Positions 41,066 to 49,740 of a DNA stretch of 64,000 nt are shown here, in pieces (positions within the stretch are counted from its first letter, which is position 1; each line of letters opens with the position of its first letter). Source of the stretch: Pseudomonas sp. LD120 (GTDB taxonomy: Bacteria; Pseudomonadota; Gammaproteobacteria; Pseudomonadales; Pseudomonadaceae). The position numbers and the translations under genes are program-made. The stretch covers positions 2,170,001 to 2,234,000 of the forward strand of contig NZ_WVHL01000005.1 in NCBI RefSeq assembly GCF_009861525.1, written 5' to 3'. Below the pieces are notes generated by a model that was given only the letters and a program-made list of their open reading frames with translations, had not been told where the DNA came from and made no database searches.

Positions 41066-41683
41066 GTGGAAATTGCCTGTCTCGATCTGGAAGGTGTACT
41101 GGTCCCGGAAATCTGGATCGCCTTTGCCGAAAAAACCGGGATTGAATCCCTCAAGGCAACCACCCGGGATATTCCCGACTACGACGTATTGATGAAGCAG
41201 CGCCTGCGCATCCTCGATGAGCACGGCCTGAAGCTGTCGGACATCCAGGAAGTGATCGCCACCCTCAAGCCCCTGGACGGCGCGGTGGAGTTCGTCAACT
41301 GGCTGCGCGAGCGCTTCCAGGTGGTGATCCTCTCCGACACCTTCTATGAGTTTTCCCAGCCCTTGATGCGTCAACTGGGTTTCCCGACCCTGCTGTGCCA
41401 CCGCCTGATCACCGATGACGCTGGTCGGGTGACCGGTTATCAGCTGCGTCAGAAAGACCCCAAGCGCCAGTCGGTGCTGGCCTTCAAGAGCCTGTACTAC
41501 CGGGTCATCGCTGCCGGGGATTCCTACAACGACACGACGATGCTGGGCGAGGCCGATGCCGGCATCCTGTTCCATGCCCCGGACAACGTGGTCCGCGAGT
41601 TCCCGCAGTTCCCGGCGGTGCACAGCTTTGCCGAACTGAAGCAGCAATTCCTCAGGGCCTCCAACCGCGCTCTGAGCCTGTAA
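41066..41683 (+). CDS. thrH: ThrH phosphoserine phosphatase / homoserine phosphotransferase
   Basis: This 205-residue HAD enzyme starts at GTG 41066 with GGGGAG upstream. Its motif I is LDLEGVLVPE, with Glu rather than the second usual Asp spacing, a mark of ThrH. Motif II is ILSDTFYEF and motif IV is AAGDSYNDTTM. It dephosphorylates phosphoserine and can transfer the phosphate to homoserine. The frame is open to 40880 but the family N-terminus begins VEIACLDLEG. Confidence 0.94.
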   Translation: MEIACLDLEGVLVPEIWIAFAEKTGIESLKATTRDIPDYDVLMKQRLRILDEHGLKLSDIQEVIATLKPLDGAVEFVNWLRERFQVVILSDTFYEFSQPLMRQLGFPTLLCHRLITDDAGRVTGYQLRQKDPKRQSVLAFKSLYYRVIAAGDSYNDTTMLGEADAGILFHAPDNVVREFPQFPAVHSFAELKQQFLRASNRALSL

Positions 41684-41686
41684 ACC

Positions 41687-41790
41687 GCTGTAGCCGCTGT
41701 CGCAGCCTGTAACAAGCCCCGCAGGGGCTTCAAGGCTACAGGAGCGCCGCTGCCTTCGGAGTCGATCGCAGCCTGCGGCAGCGGCTGCAG
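41687..41790. repeat. REP pair (REPIN-like)
   Basis: Facing palindromic units TAGCCGCTGTCGCAGCCTG and GATCGCAGCCTGCGGCAGCG flank a shorter hairpin (AAGCCCCGCAGGGGCTT) in the gap between convergent thrH and pabB. Confidence 0.7.
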
Positions 41791-41793
41791 GGG

Positions 41794-43137
41794 TCAGAGC
41801 TTTTGCAGGGTCTCCAGCAACACTCGTACCTTGGTGATGGATTCCTGGTACTCCGCCTGCCAGTCCGAATCCGCGACAATCCCGCCGCCGCCCCAGCAAC
41901 TGATCTGCCCATCTTTAGCCAGCAGGCTGCGAATGGCGATGGAACTGTCCATTTCCCCGCGCACGTCCAGGTACAGCAGCGAGCCGCAGTACAGGGCGCG
42001 GCGCGTCGGTTCCAGCTCGTCGATGATTTGCATCGAGCGGATTTTCGGCGCGCCGGTGATCGAGCCGCCGGGGAAGCTGCCGGCGATCAGGTCCAGGGCG
42101 TCCTTGTCGTCCGCCAGTTCGCCGGTGACGCTGCTCACCAGGTGGTGCACGTTGGGGTAGCTTTCCAGGCTGAACAGTTCTGGCACGCGTACTGAGCCAA
42201 TGCGGCAGGTACGCCCCAGGTCGTTGCGTAGCAGGTCGACGATCATCAGGTTTTCTGCACGGTCCTTGGGGCTGGCCAGCAACTGCGCAGCGTTGGCCGC
42301 GTCTTCGGCGGCGGCTTGGCTGCGCGGGCGAGTGCCCTTGATCGGCCGGGTTTCTACCCGGCCCTGGCTGACGTGAACGAAGCGCTCCGGCGACAGGCTG
42401 AGCAGCGCGCCACCGTCGGGCAGGCGCTGAAAACCGGAGAAGGGCGTCGGGCAGGCGGCGCGCAAGGCGCAGTAGGCGCCCCAGGGGTCGCCCTGGTACT
42501 GGCCGCGAAACCGCTGGGCGAAGTTCACCTGATAGCAGTCGCCGGCCTGGATGTAATGCTGGATGCGCTGGAATGCCTGGCGGTAGGCGTCGGGCGTCAG
42601 GTCGGCGCGCATGGCGCGGGTGAGCTTGAATGCGGCTACGTCCGTTGCCAGTGGCTGCTGGAACAGCTGGATCAGCCGTTGGCGCTCGGCGGCCGCCAGG
42701 CTGGGGTGGAACAGCAGTTGGCTGGTGCCTGACTGGTGGTCGCTGATCAGCGCCCAGGCGTACAGGCCAAGGCGCGCGTCAGGCAGGTGCAGGTCATCCT
42801 GGGCCTGGCTCGGCAGGCGCTCCAAGCGACGGCCGAAGTCATACCCGAGGTAGCCGATCAGGCCACCGGCGAAAGGCAGTTCATAAGGTGCCGGTACCTT
42901 GGCCTGGCCCAGGTGTTCGAGGCTGTCCCGCAGGCGTTGCAGGAACCCGGCACCGCTTTCGTCGGCGGCCGCGCTCAGTTCCACCAGCGGCCAGGCGCTG
43001 AGCAGGTCATAGCGGCCGCGTTCGGCGGCCGGCCGGCCGCTGTCGAGCAGTACGGCGCCGGGGGCGTGTTCAATTGCCGCGAAATACTCGGCGGGGTTGG
43101 CGCGATAGGGAAGCGGGTGTACGGAACAGGTCAACAT
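41794..43137 (-). CDS. pabB: Aminodeoxychorismate synthase component I
   Basis: This 447-residue enzyme aminates chorismate to 4-amino-4-deoxychorismate for folate synthesis, with ammonia from a PabA-type amidotransferase encoded elsewhere. The chorismate-binding domain occupies the C-terminal half: TRPIKGTRPRS, ENLMIVDLLRNDLGR, SSVTGELADDKDALD, PGGSITGAPKIRSM and CWGGGGIVADSD. The N-terminal domain (GRYDLLSAWP, GGLIGYLGYDFGR) is of TrpE/PabB type. The start is set at ATG 43137 (MLTCSVHPLPYRANP) on family grounds; ATG 43155 in the same frame is possible. Confidence 0.93.
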   Translation of the reverse strand: MLTCSVHPLPYRANPAEYFAAIEHAPGAVLLDSGRPAAERGRYDLLSAWPLVELSAAADESGAGFLQRLRDSLEHLGQAKVPAPYELPFAGGLIGYLGYDFGRRLERLPSQAQDDLHLPDARLGLYAWALISDHQSGTSQLLFHPSLAAAERQRLIQLFQQPLATDVAAFKLTRAMRADLTPDAYRQAFQRIQHYIQAGDCYQVNFAQRFRGQYQGDPWGAYCALRAACPTPFSGFQRLPDGGALLSLSPERFVHVSQGRVETRPIKGTRPRSQAAAEDAANAAQLLASPKDRAENLMIVDLLRNDLGRTCRIGSVRVPELFSLESYPNVHHLVSSVTGELADDKDALDLIAGSFPGGSITGAPKIRSMQIIDELEPTRRALYCGSLLYLDVRGEMDSSIAIRSLLAKDGQISCWGGGGIVADSDWQAEYQESITKVRVLLETLQKL

Positions 43138-43296
43138 GCGAAGCAGATCAGCCATCGGAGCGCGGCTGGCGATTGTATTCCTCTGCGGGAGTTGCTCCTA
43201 GAGGGATGTCGGCGATTGCCGCATTCGCGGCGTAATCATCGAGCTGTCGACACCCTCTTGTCCGCGGCCGGACAGGGCGGTGTCGACAGTCTCCTT

Positions 43297-44283
43297 TCAG
43301 CCTTCGACCTGGGGGATATGGCCGAACAAGTCTTGGGCGAAGCGCACGCGCTCCTCGACGGTTTCCTGGATGCCACGGGTCTTGAGTTGTTCGAGGTGGG
43401 CTTCGACCGCGTGGGTACGCTGGGTCAGGCCGCAGTCGTTGGCGATCTGGATATTCAAGCCGGGGCGAGCGTTGAGCTCAAGGATCAACGGGCCTTTGTC
43501 CTGGTCCAGCACCATGTCCACGCCGATGTAGCCCAGGCCGCAGAGCTCGTAGCAACCGGCCGCCAGCTTCATGAAGCCGTCCCAATAGGGCAGTTGTACG
43601 CCATCCACCGTGTTGGTGGTGTCCGGGTGCTTATTGATGATGTTGTTCAGCCAGGTGCCGCGCAGGGTCATGCCGGTAGCCAAATCGACCCCGACGCCGA
43701 TGGCGCCCTGGTGCAGGTTGGCCTTGCCTCCGGACTGGCGGGTCGGCAGGCGCAGCATGGCCATCACCGGGTAGCCCATGAGCACGATGATGCGGATGTC
43801 CGGCACGCCTTCGTAGCTGATGCTCTTGAAGATCTGGTCCGGTGTCACCCGGTATTCGATCAGCGCCCGGTCGCGGTGGCCGCCCAGGGAATACAGGCCG
43901 GTGAGGATGCTGGAAATCTGATGCTCGATTTCCTCATGGCTGATGATTTTTCCGGACACGGTGCGATAACGCCCTTCGAAACGGTCGGCGATCACCAGGA
44001 TGCCGTCGCCGCCGGCGCCCTGGGCCGGCTTGATCACGAAGTCGTTGCGTCCTTTGAGGATCTCGTCGAGCTTGTCGATTTCCTTCTCGGTGGAGATCAC
44101 TCCATACAATTCGGGCACATGGATGCCGGCCTTGATTGCCCGCTCCTTGGTGATGATCTTGTCATCGACGATGGGGTACAGGCTGCGCTTGTTGTACTTG
44201 AGCACGTAGTCGGCATTACGCCGGTTGATGCCCATGATTCCCCGCGCTTCCAGGGCTTTCCAGGTCTTCCACAGGCCGAACAT
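43297..44283 (-). CDS. Alpha-L-glutamate ligase-like ATP-grasp protein (RimK-related)
   Basis: This 328-residue ATP-grasp protein has FVIKPAQGAGGDGILVI near residue 95 (glycine-rich loop), DRALIEYRVTPDQIF, and a metal-binding LILELNARPGLNIQIAN near residue 268. It is the third gene of a conserved pseudomonad module, after a retropepsin-like protease and a membrane transglutaminase-like protein. Its start abuts the stop of the membrane gene, so the module is one operon. The ligated substrate is not known; peptide or cell-envelope modification under osmotic stress has been suggested for related modules. Confidence 0.9.
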   Translation of the reverse strand: MFGLWKTWKALEARGIMGINRRNADYVLKYNKRSLYPIVDDKIITKERAIKAGIHVPELYGVISTEKEIDKLDEILKGRNDFVIKPAQGAGGDGILVIADRFEGRYRTVSGKIISHEEIEHQISSILTGLYSLGGHRDRALIEYRVTPDQIFKSISYEGVPDIRIIVLMGYPVMAMLRLPTRQSGGKANLHQGAIGVGVDLATGMTLRGTWLNNIINKHPDTTNTVDGVQLPYWDGFMKLAAGCYELCGLGYIGVDMVLDQDKGPLILELNARPGLNIQIANDCGLTQRTHAVEAHLEQLKTRGIQETVEERVRFAQDLFGHIPQVEG

Positions 44284-45815
44284 CAGGAGTCAGCCTTGAC
44301 GAAGGCTTTGAAGCGCACCAGCTCTGTCAGGCGGTAGCCGCGGTAGCGTCCCATCGCCAGCATGAAACCCACCAGGATCAGCAGGATTGCCGGGAAGGTG
44401 AAGACGAAATACACCAGCTCCGGCACGCTCATGATCAAGTGCGCCAGGGAGGCCGCGAAGAGGGTGCCGATGGCGACTTTCATCGCATGGCCGCCACCGC
44501 GCTCTTCCCAGGTGATGGACAGACGCTCGATGGTCATGGTCAGGATCACCATCGGGAACAGCGCCACTGACAAGCCGCGCTCCAGGCCCAGCTTGTGGCT
44601 GAACAGGCTGATGGTGGCGATCAGCACCACGACGAAGGTCAGTACCACCGAGAGTCTCGGCAGCATCTGCAGTTTGAGGTGCTCAAGGTAGGAGCGCAGT
44701 GACAGGCCCAGGGCGGTGATCACGGTAAACAGCACGATGCCGAAACCCAACTGCGTCTCGCGGAAGGCCAGGGCAATCAGCACTGGGGTGAAGGTGCCCA
44801 GGGTCTGCAGGCCGATCAGGTTGCGCAGCACCAGGATCACCAGTACGCCGATGGGGATCATCACCATGATCATGAAGGTTTGCTGGGTCTGCAGCGGCAG
44901 GCCGTACAGCGAATATTCGAGGAAATTGGCGTCGGTATTCTCATCCGTCAGCTTGGCCAGGCGAATGGCGTTCATTTCGCTGTTGTTGAGGCTGAAGGTG
45001 ACGTTGGCCTTCTTGCCGCCATCGATCGTGATCAGGTTGTCGTCGCCGGTCCACCACAGCAGGCGGTCCGCGGGCATGCCCTGTTGCCCGGTTTCCGGGT
45101 TGAAGTACAGCCATTCGTTGCCGTTGAAGCTGCGCAGCCAGAGTTCTGGGCTTTGTGGCTGGTCAGCCACCAGGCGAAGGGTGTGGACCTTCTCCATGGG
45201 GACGTGGGCGATGGACAGCAGCAGATCAATGATCCTGGCCTTGTTGGCGCTGGAGGTGTCTCCGGCCAGCAGCAGCTTGGCGTTGTCGTCGTTGGCGTTG
45301 TTAACCCGCTTGATGGCCTCGCTGATGAAGGTCTCGACGTCCGCGGAGTGCTGGCGAATCGGCGCCAGTAGGGCGTCAGCGGCGATTTTCTCCGGACCTT
45401 CCACGGCGATGCTGTCGCGGAAGGTCGGGCCCTTGACCTTGGATTTTTCGGAGCTGTAGCGCTTGGTCAGCACCAGGCGGTAATACAGGGTCTGATTACC
45501 CTTGGCCCGGCGTGCCGACCAAGTGACCTTGCGGTTGCCGTCGACGCGGTTGACCGACACCCCGTAGTTATTGGAAATGAAGCTCTCGTTGAGGCTCACG
45601 TAGTCGCTGCTCAGGGGCGGCACGAACATCTGGATCTTGATCGGGTCTTTGCCGTTGGCGACGAACTCGACCTTGGCATCGATGTTCCACAGATCGTCGG
45701 TGGCGTCTTCGGTTACTGGAATGCCGAGCGCGAAGATCTGATAAGCCGTGATCGAGATGCCCAGCACCACCAGGAGAGTGATCAGGATTTTCAGATGAAG
45801 GGTAAGAGAGCGCAT
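44283..45815 (-). CDS. Inactive transglutaminase fused to seven transmembrane helices
   Basis: This 510-residue protein has an N-terminal helix (LKILITLLVVLGISITAYQIFALGI), then a periplasmic transglutaminase-like domain in two parts (residues ~30-290). The latter region lacks the Cys of an active transglutaminase. A C-terminal block of about seven hydrophobic helices starts near residue 310 (FMIMVMIPIGVLVILVLRNLIG). It probably senses or scaffolds in the envelope for the flanking protease and ligase. It is followed directly by the ATP-grasp gene (stop and start share a base). Confidence 0.9.
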   Translation of the reverse strand: MRSLTLHLKILITLLVVLGISITAYQIFALGIPVTEDATDDLWNIDAKVEFVANGKDPIKIQMFVPPLSSDYVSLNESFISNNYGVSVNRVDGNRKVTWSARRAKGNQTLYYRLVLTKRYSSEKSKVKGPTFRDSIAVEGPEKIAADALLAPIRQHSADVETFISEAIKRVNNANDDNAKLLLAGDTSSANKARIIDLLLSIAHVPMEKVHTLRLVADQPQSPELWLRSFNGNEWLYFNPETGQQGMPADRLLWWTGDDNLITIDGGKKANVTFSLNNSEMNAIRLAKLTDENTDANFLEYSLYGLPLQTQQTFMIMVMIPIGVLVILVLRNLIGLQTLGTFTPVLIALAFRETQLGFGIVLFTVITALGLSLRSYLEHLKLQMLPRLSVVLTFVVVLIATISLFSHKLGLERGLSVALFPMVILTMTIERLSITWEERGGGHAMKVAIGTLFAASLAHLIMSVPELVYFVFTFPAILLILVGFMLAMGRYRGYRLTELVRFKAFVKADS

Positions 45816-45820
45816 TGGAA

Positions 45821-46357
45821 TTACTCTGCGGTATGAGCGTCGGTGGCGCAGGCGGGTTTGCCAGCAGCGTATTTGAGACTGGGGTCAACCAGCGCGTCGA
45901 AGCGTTTCAGGGCTTCGGAGCCAATCAAAAGCGGGAATTGGAATGCGCTGCGGTCGGTCAGGTTCACCTCGATGCTGCGTAAAGCATTGCCCATGCAGAC
46001 ATTCAGAGCGATCACTGGCCGTGCGGTGTAGTTCTTGCCCTCATCGGGATCATAGTCGCCAGCACGGCGTTTGATCTTGCTGATCCGGGCCAGGGGCCTT
46101 TCGATGGGGTGGGAATGGGCGGCGTCGATCGCCAGATAGAAGCGCACCCAGGATTCGCCGTTGCGTTTGAAGCGCTTGATGTCGCGTGCGCTCAACGAGG
46201 CGGTCTTGGCGCCGGTGTCGAGCTTGGCAGCGACCTCCAGGTCGATGCCCGACAGCCGTGCATATTCATTCAAACCGTAGACGGTCTTGCCGGCGGCGGT
46301 ACCGATGCTGGGCAGTGCCAGCAGACAGAGCAGTAGGGGAAGGGCCTTGAGTCTCAT
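45821..46357 (-). CDS. Retropepsin-like ATP-dependent zinc protease family protein (RimK/LysX-associated)
   Basis: This 178-residue protein has a signal peptide (LKALPLLLCLLALPSIGTAAG). The aspartic-protease-like core has GIDLEVAAKLDTGAKTASLSA (DTGA motif near residue 47) and ends with FPLLIGSEALKRFDALVDPS. The DTGA motif and about 150-residue core are those of single-domain retropepsin-like periplasmic proteases often wrongly named zinc proteases. First gene of the three-gene module, 6 bp before the membrane gene. The tail is CATDAHTAE. Confidence 0.88.
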   Translation of the reverse strand: MRLKALPLLLCLLALPSIGTAAGKTVYGLNEYARLSGIDLEVAAKLDTGAKTASLSARDIKRFKRNGESWVRFYLAIDAAHSHPIERPLARISKIKRRAGDYDPDEGKNYTARPVIALNVCMGNALRSIEVNLTDRSAFQFPLLIGSEALKRFDALVDPSLKYAAGKPACATDAHTAE

Positions 46358-46540
46358 AGATCCTGACGTGACATGGGTTCTTCAGTTCAAGGCGACCGGC
46401 ATTGCTGCGCAAGCTCCCTCGTATGCGTGCCATAAAAAGATGACAGGCCAATGCGGGCGGCATTCTAGCATGCTGGTTTTGTGGCGCCAGCGTCGGCGGT
46501 GGGCCTTTTGTTGCGTTCGGCGGCCAAGGGTCATTAGACG

Positions 46541-46552
46541 ATTGTCGACAAT
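46541..46552. promoter_or_regulatory. Palindromic operator upstream of prpR
   Basis: ATTGTCGACAAT is a perfect 12-bp palindrome 74 bp upstream of the GntR start. A second half-site TTGACAAT overlaps the GntR start codon region. A plausible promoter (TTGACT at 46566, 17-nt spacer, TAGTTT) lies between. FadR-subfamily GntR proteins bind such TTGTCxACAA-like sites, so autoregulation is likely. Confidence 0.55.
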
Positions 46553-46625
46553 ATCTATTTTTCCTTTGACTATTTCGCTCGTATTGGCTAGTTTTTGCCT
46601 CATTGTTTTTGAAGGTGTTGACAAT

Positions 46626-47348
46626 ATGCTGGATCAACTGGAGCGCGCGGTCCCGGTGCAGGATGATTCCGAAACCCTGTCTGAAAACGTCTTTCGGCGT
46701 ATCCAGGCCGCTATCGTCAAGGGCGAGATCGCCCCGGGCAGCAAGATCTCCGAGCCGGAACTGGCTCGCACCTATGGCATTAGCCGTGGCCCGCTGCGTG
46801 AGGCCATTCACCGTCTGGAAGGCCAGCGCCTGTTGGTGCGGGTGCCTCATGTCGGCGCTCGGGTGGTGTCCCTGAGTCATGCCGAGCTGATCGAGCTTTA
46901 CGAAATTCGCGAGTCCCTGGAGGGCATGGCTTGTCGCCTGGCGGCGGAGCGCATGACCGCAGAGGAAATCGATGAGCTGCGCCGGGTGCTGGACACTCAT
47001 GAGCGCGATGCCGCATTCCAGGCCGGTGTCGGCTACTACCAGCAGGAAGGGGATTTCGACTTCCACTACCGGATCATCCAGGGCGCGGGTAACCGCACCC
47101 TCACGCAGATGCTCTGTGGCGAGCTGTATCAGCTGGTGCGCATGTACCGTATCCAGTTTTCTGCCACGCCCAACCGTCCGCACCAGGCCTTTGCCGAACA
47201 CCACCGGATTCTCGATGCCATTGCCGATCGCGACGGCGAGCTGGCCGAGTTGTTGATGCGCCGCCACATCGGCGCCTCGAAACGCAATATTGCGCGTCAC
47301 TACCAGGACAGCGCCCATCAGACAGCCACTCCACGAGGTGAGTCATGA
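46626..47348 (+). CDS. prpR: GntR-family (FadR subfamily) regulator of the propionate operon
   Basis: This 240-residue regulator has an N-terminal winged helix (ENVFRRIQAAIVKGEIAPGSKISEPELARTYGISRGPLREAIHRLE) and an all-helical FCD effector domain with metal-site His residues (FDFHYRIIQGAGN, EHHRILDA, MRRHIGASKRN). Its stop overlaps the prpB start (ATGA), so it belongs to the methylcitrate operon and very likely controls it; the ligand is probably 2-methylcitrate or a related acid. The start ATG 46626 is chosen by the family N-terminus; the open frame begins far upstream. Confidence 0.9.
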   Translation: MLDQLERAVPVQDDSETLSENVFRRIQAAIVKGEIAPGSKISEPELARTYGISRGPLREAIHRLEGQRLLVRVPHVGARVVSLSHAELIELYEIRESLEGMACRLAAERMTAEEIDELRRVLDTHERDAAFQAGVGYYQQEGDFDFHYRIIQGAGNRTLTQMLCGELYQLVRMYRIQFSATPNRPHQAFAEHHRILDAIADRDGELAELLMRRHIGASKRNIARHYQDSAHQTATPRGES

Positions 47349-48238
47349 GTTCCAACAACAGCACTCCAGGCCAGCGTTTCCGCGATGCGGTCGCCAGCGA
47401 ACGGCCGTTGCAAGTGGTCGGCGCGATCAACGCCAACCACGCCCTGCTGGCCAAGCGCGCCGGTTTCAAGGCCATCTACCTGTCCGGTGGCGGGGTCGCC
47501 GCAGGCTCCCTCGGCGTACCTGACCTGGGCATCACCGGCCTCGACGACGTCCTCACCGACGTGCGCCGCATCACCGACGTCTGCGACCTGCCGCTGCTGG
47601 TGGACGTGGACACCGGCTTTGGCTCCTCGGCCTTCAACGTGGCGCGCACCGTCAAGTCGATGATCAAGTTCGGCGCCGCGGCGATCCATATCGAAGACCA
47701 GGTCGGCGCCAAGCGCTGCGGTCACCGCCCGAACAAGGAGATCGTCTCCCAGCAGGAAATGGTCGATCGCATCAAGGCCGCGGTGGATGCCCGCACCGAC
47801 GATAGCTTCGTGATCATGGCGCGTACCGACGCCCTGGCGGTGGAAGGCCTGGAATCGGCCCTGGAGCGCGCCGCGGCATGCATCGAGGCCGGTGCCGACA
47901 TGGTGTTCCCGGAAGCCATCACCGAGCTTGAGATGTACAAGATCTTCGCCGACCGGGTGAAGGCGCCGATCCTGGCCAACATCACCGAATTCGGCGCCAC
48001 CCCGCTGTTCACCACCGAACAGTTGAAATCCGTGGATGTTTCCCTGGTGCTGTACCCGCTGTCGGCGTTCCGTGCCATGAACAAGGCGGCGGAAAACGTT
48101 TACACCGCGATCCGTCGTGACGGCACCCAGCAGAACGTGATCGACACCATGCAGACCCGCATGGAGCTCTACGAGCGCATCGACTACCACAGCTTCGAAC
48201 AGAAGCTCGATGCGCTGTTCGCCCAGAAGAAAGGTTGA
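47345..48238 (+). CDS. prpB: 2-methylisocitrate lyase
   Basis: This 297-residue enzyme splits 2-methylisocitrate to succinate and pyruvate, the last step of the methylcitrate cycle. Signatures include LSGGGVAAGSLGVPDLGIT, VDVDTGFGSSAFNVARTVKSM, HIEDQVGAKRCGHRPNKE (catalytic Cys in KRCGHRP) and ITEFGATPLFTTEQL. It belongs to the isocitrate lyase/PEP mutase superfamily. It is translationally coupled to prpR. Confidence 0.97.
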   Translation: MSSNNSTPGQRFRDAVASERPLQVVGAINANHALLAKRAGFKAIYLSGGGVAAGSLGVPDLGITGLDDVLTDVRRITDVCDLPLLVDVDTGFGSSAFNVARTVKSMIKFGAAAIHIEDQVGAKRCGHRPNKEIVSQQEMVDRIKAAVDARTDDSFVIMARTDALAVEGLESALERAAACIEAGADMVFPEAITELEMYKIFADRVKAPILANITEFGATPLFTTEQLKSVDVSLVLYPLSAFRAMNKAAENVYTAIRRDGTQQNVIDTMQTRMELYERIDYHSFEQKLDALFAQKKG

Positions 48239-48245
48239 ATCAACC

Positions 48246-48347
48246 CCTGTGGGGCGAGCTTGCTCGCGACGGCCATCAACGTTAACGCACCGCCCCTGAG
48301 TCGCTGGGGCGCGCGGGCCTGGATCGCGAGCAAGCTCGCTCCTACAG
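48246..48347. repeat. REPIN between prpB and prpC
   Basis: Two inverted REP units (GGGGCGAGCTTGCTCGCGA and TCGCGAGCAAGCTCGCTCC) enclose about 60 bp including a GC-rich stretch. This is the classic arrangement of a pseudomonad REPIN. Confidence 0.85.
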
Positions 48348-48412
48348 TGTCGGGGTGAGTTCCGACCAACGAAGTTGCCAAGTCCCTAACAAATTCAAGA
48401 TTGGAGAGAGCA

Positions 48413-49540
48413 ATGGCCGAAGCAAAAGTATTGAGTGGTGCAGGTCTGCGCGGCCAGGTCGCTGGGCAAACCGCGCTGTCCACCGTGGGCCAGGCCGGTG
48501 CCGGATTGACCTATCGCGGCTATGACGTGCGCGAACTGGCGGCCGATGCGCAGTTCGAGGAAGTCGCCTACCTGTTGCTGTATGGCGACCTGCCGACCCA
48601 GGAACAACTGGCCGCCTACAGCGCCAAGCTGAGCAAGCTGCGGGATCTGCCGCAAGCCCTGAAGGAAGTGCTGGAGCGGATTCCGGCCCAGGCCCATCCG
48701 ATGGACGTGATGCGCACCGGTTGCTCGTTCCTCGGCAACATCGAGCCGGAGAAGGACTTCTCCCAGCAGCACGATGTTACCGACCGCCTGCTGGCGGCCT
48801 TCCCGGCGATCATGTGCTACTGGTACCGCTTCAGTCATGAAGGCGTGCGCATCAACTGCGTCAGCGACGAGCAGACCATCGGTGGCCACTTCCTGCACCT
48901 GCTGCACGGCAAGAAGCCCTGCGACCTGCACGTCAAGGTGATGAACGTCTCGTTGATTCTCTACGCCGAGCACGAGTTCAACGCCTCCACCTTCACTGCC
49001 CGGGTCTGTGCCTCGACCCTGTCGGACCTGTACTCGTGCATCACCGCCGCCATCGGTTCGCTGCGTGGTCCGTTGCACGGTGGCGCCAACGAAGCGGCCA
49101 TGGAGCTGATCGAGCGCTTCCACAGCCCCGAAGAGGCGACCGCCGAACTGCTGCGGATGCTGGAGCGCAAGGACAAAATCATGGGGTTTGGCCACGCGAT
49201 CTACAAAGACAGCGACCCGCGCAACGAGGTGATCAAGGGCTGGTCGAAGAAGCTGGCTGACGAAGTCGGTGACAAGGTCCTGTTCCCGGTGTCCGAAGCC
49301 ATCGACAAGACCATGTGGGAACAGAAGAAACTCTTCCCCAACGCCGACTTCTATCACGCCTCGGCGTACCACTTCATGGGCATCCCGACCAAGCTGTTCA
49401 CCCCGATCTTCGTCTGCTCGCGCCTGACCGGCTGGGCCGCCCACGTGTTCGAGCAGCGGGGCAACAACCGCATCATCCGTCCAAGCGCCGAGTACATCGG
49501 CGTTGAACAGCGCAAGTTCGTGCCAATCGAACACCGCTGA
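48413..49540 (+). CDS. prpC: 2-methylcitrate synthase
   Basis: This 375-residue citrate-synthase-fold enzyme condenses propionyl-CoA with oxaloacetate. The catalytic residues lie in LRGPLHGGANEAAMEL (His), GFGHAIYKDSDPR (His and the DPR Asp region) and near the C-terminal IRPSAEYIG. The ATG at 48413 follows GGAGAG. It is separated from prpB by a REPIN, the normal gene order otherwise being kept. Confidence 0.96.
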   Translation: MAEAKVLSGAGLRGQVAGQTALSTVGQAGAGLTYRGYDVRELAADAQFEEVAYLLLYGDLPTQEQLAAYSAKLSKLRDLPQALKEVLERIPAQAHPMDVMRTGCSFLGNIEPEKDFSQQHDVTDRLLAAFPAIMCYWYRFSHEGVRINCVSDEQTIGGHFLHLLHGKKPCDLHVKVMNVSLILYAEHEFNASTFTARVCASTLSDLYSCITAAIGSLRGPLHGGANEAAMELIERFHSPEEATAELLRMLERKDKIMGFGHAIYKDSDPRNEVIKGWSKKLADEVGDKVLFPVSEAIDKTMWEQKKLFPNADFYHASAYHFMGIPTKLFTPIFVCSRLTGWAAHVFEQRGNNRIIRPSAEYIGVEQRKFVPIEHR

Positions 49541-49580
49541 CCGGGAGGGCGCCGGCACTGTGGCTTGAATGCACCCCACA

Positions 49581-49675
49581 CCTGCAGGAGCGAGCTGGCT
49601 CGCGATAACGATGGATCAGCCGGCGCGATGTCGGATCTGCTTCCATCATCGCAAGCGGGCTCGCTCCGACAAAGG
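49581..49675. repeat. REPIN between prpC and acnD
   Basis: Inverted REP units GGAGCGAGCTGGCTCGCGA and ATCGCAAGCGGGCTCGCTCC flank a ~50-bp centre. Confidence 0.8.
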
Positions 49676-49740
49676 ATGGGTGTCCATTCAACCCGGTGCC
49701 GGACGCTTCCTTTGAAACTACCGTGATCGAGTCCCTGACC

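Noticed and set aside
42736..44337. 533-codon plus-strand frame across pabB and the ATP-grasp gene
   Set aside because: It spans the antisense of two clear genes and their gap, with composition typical of a shadow frame.
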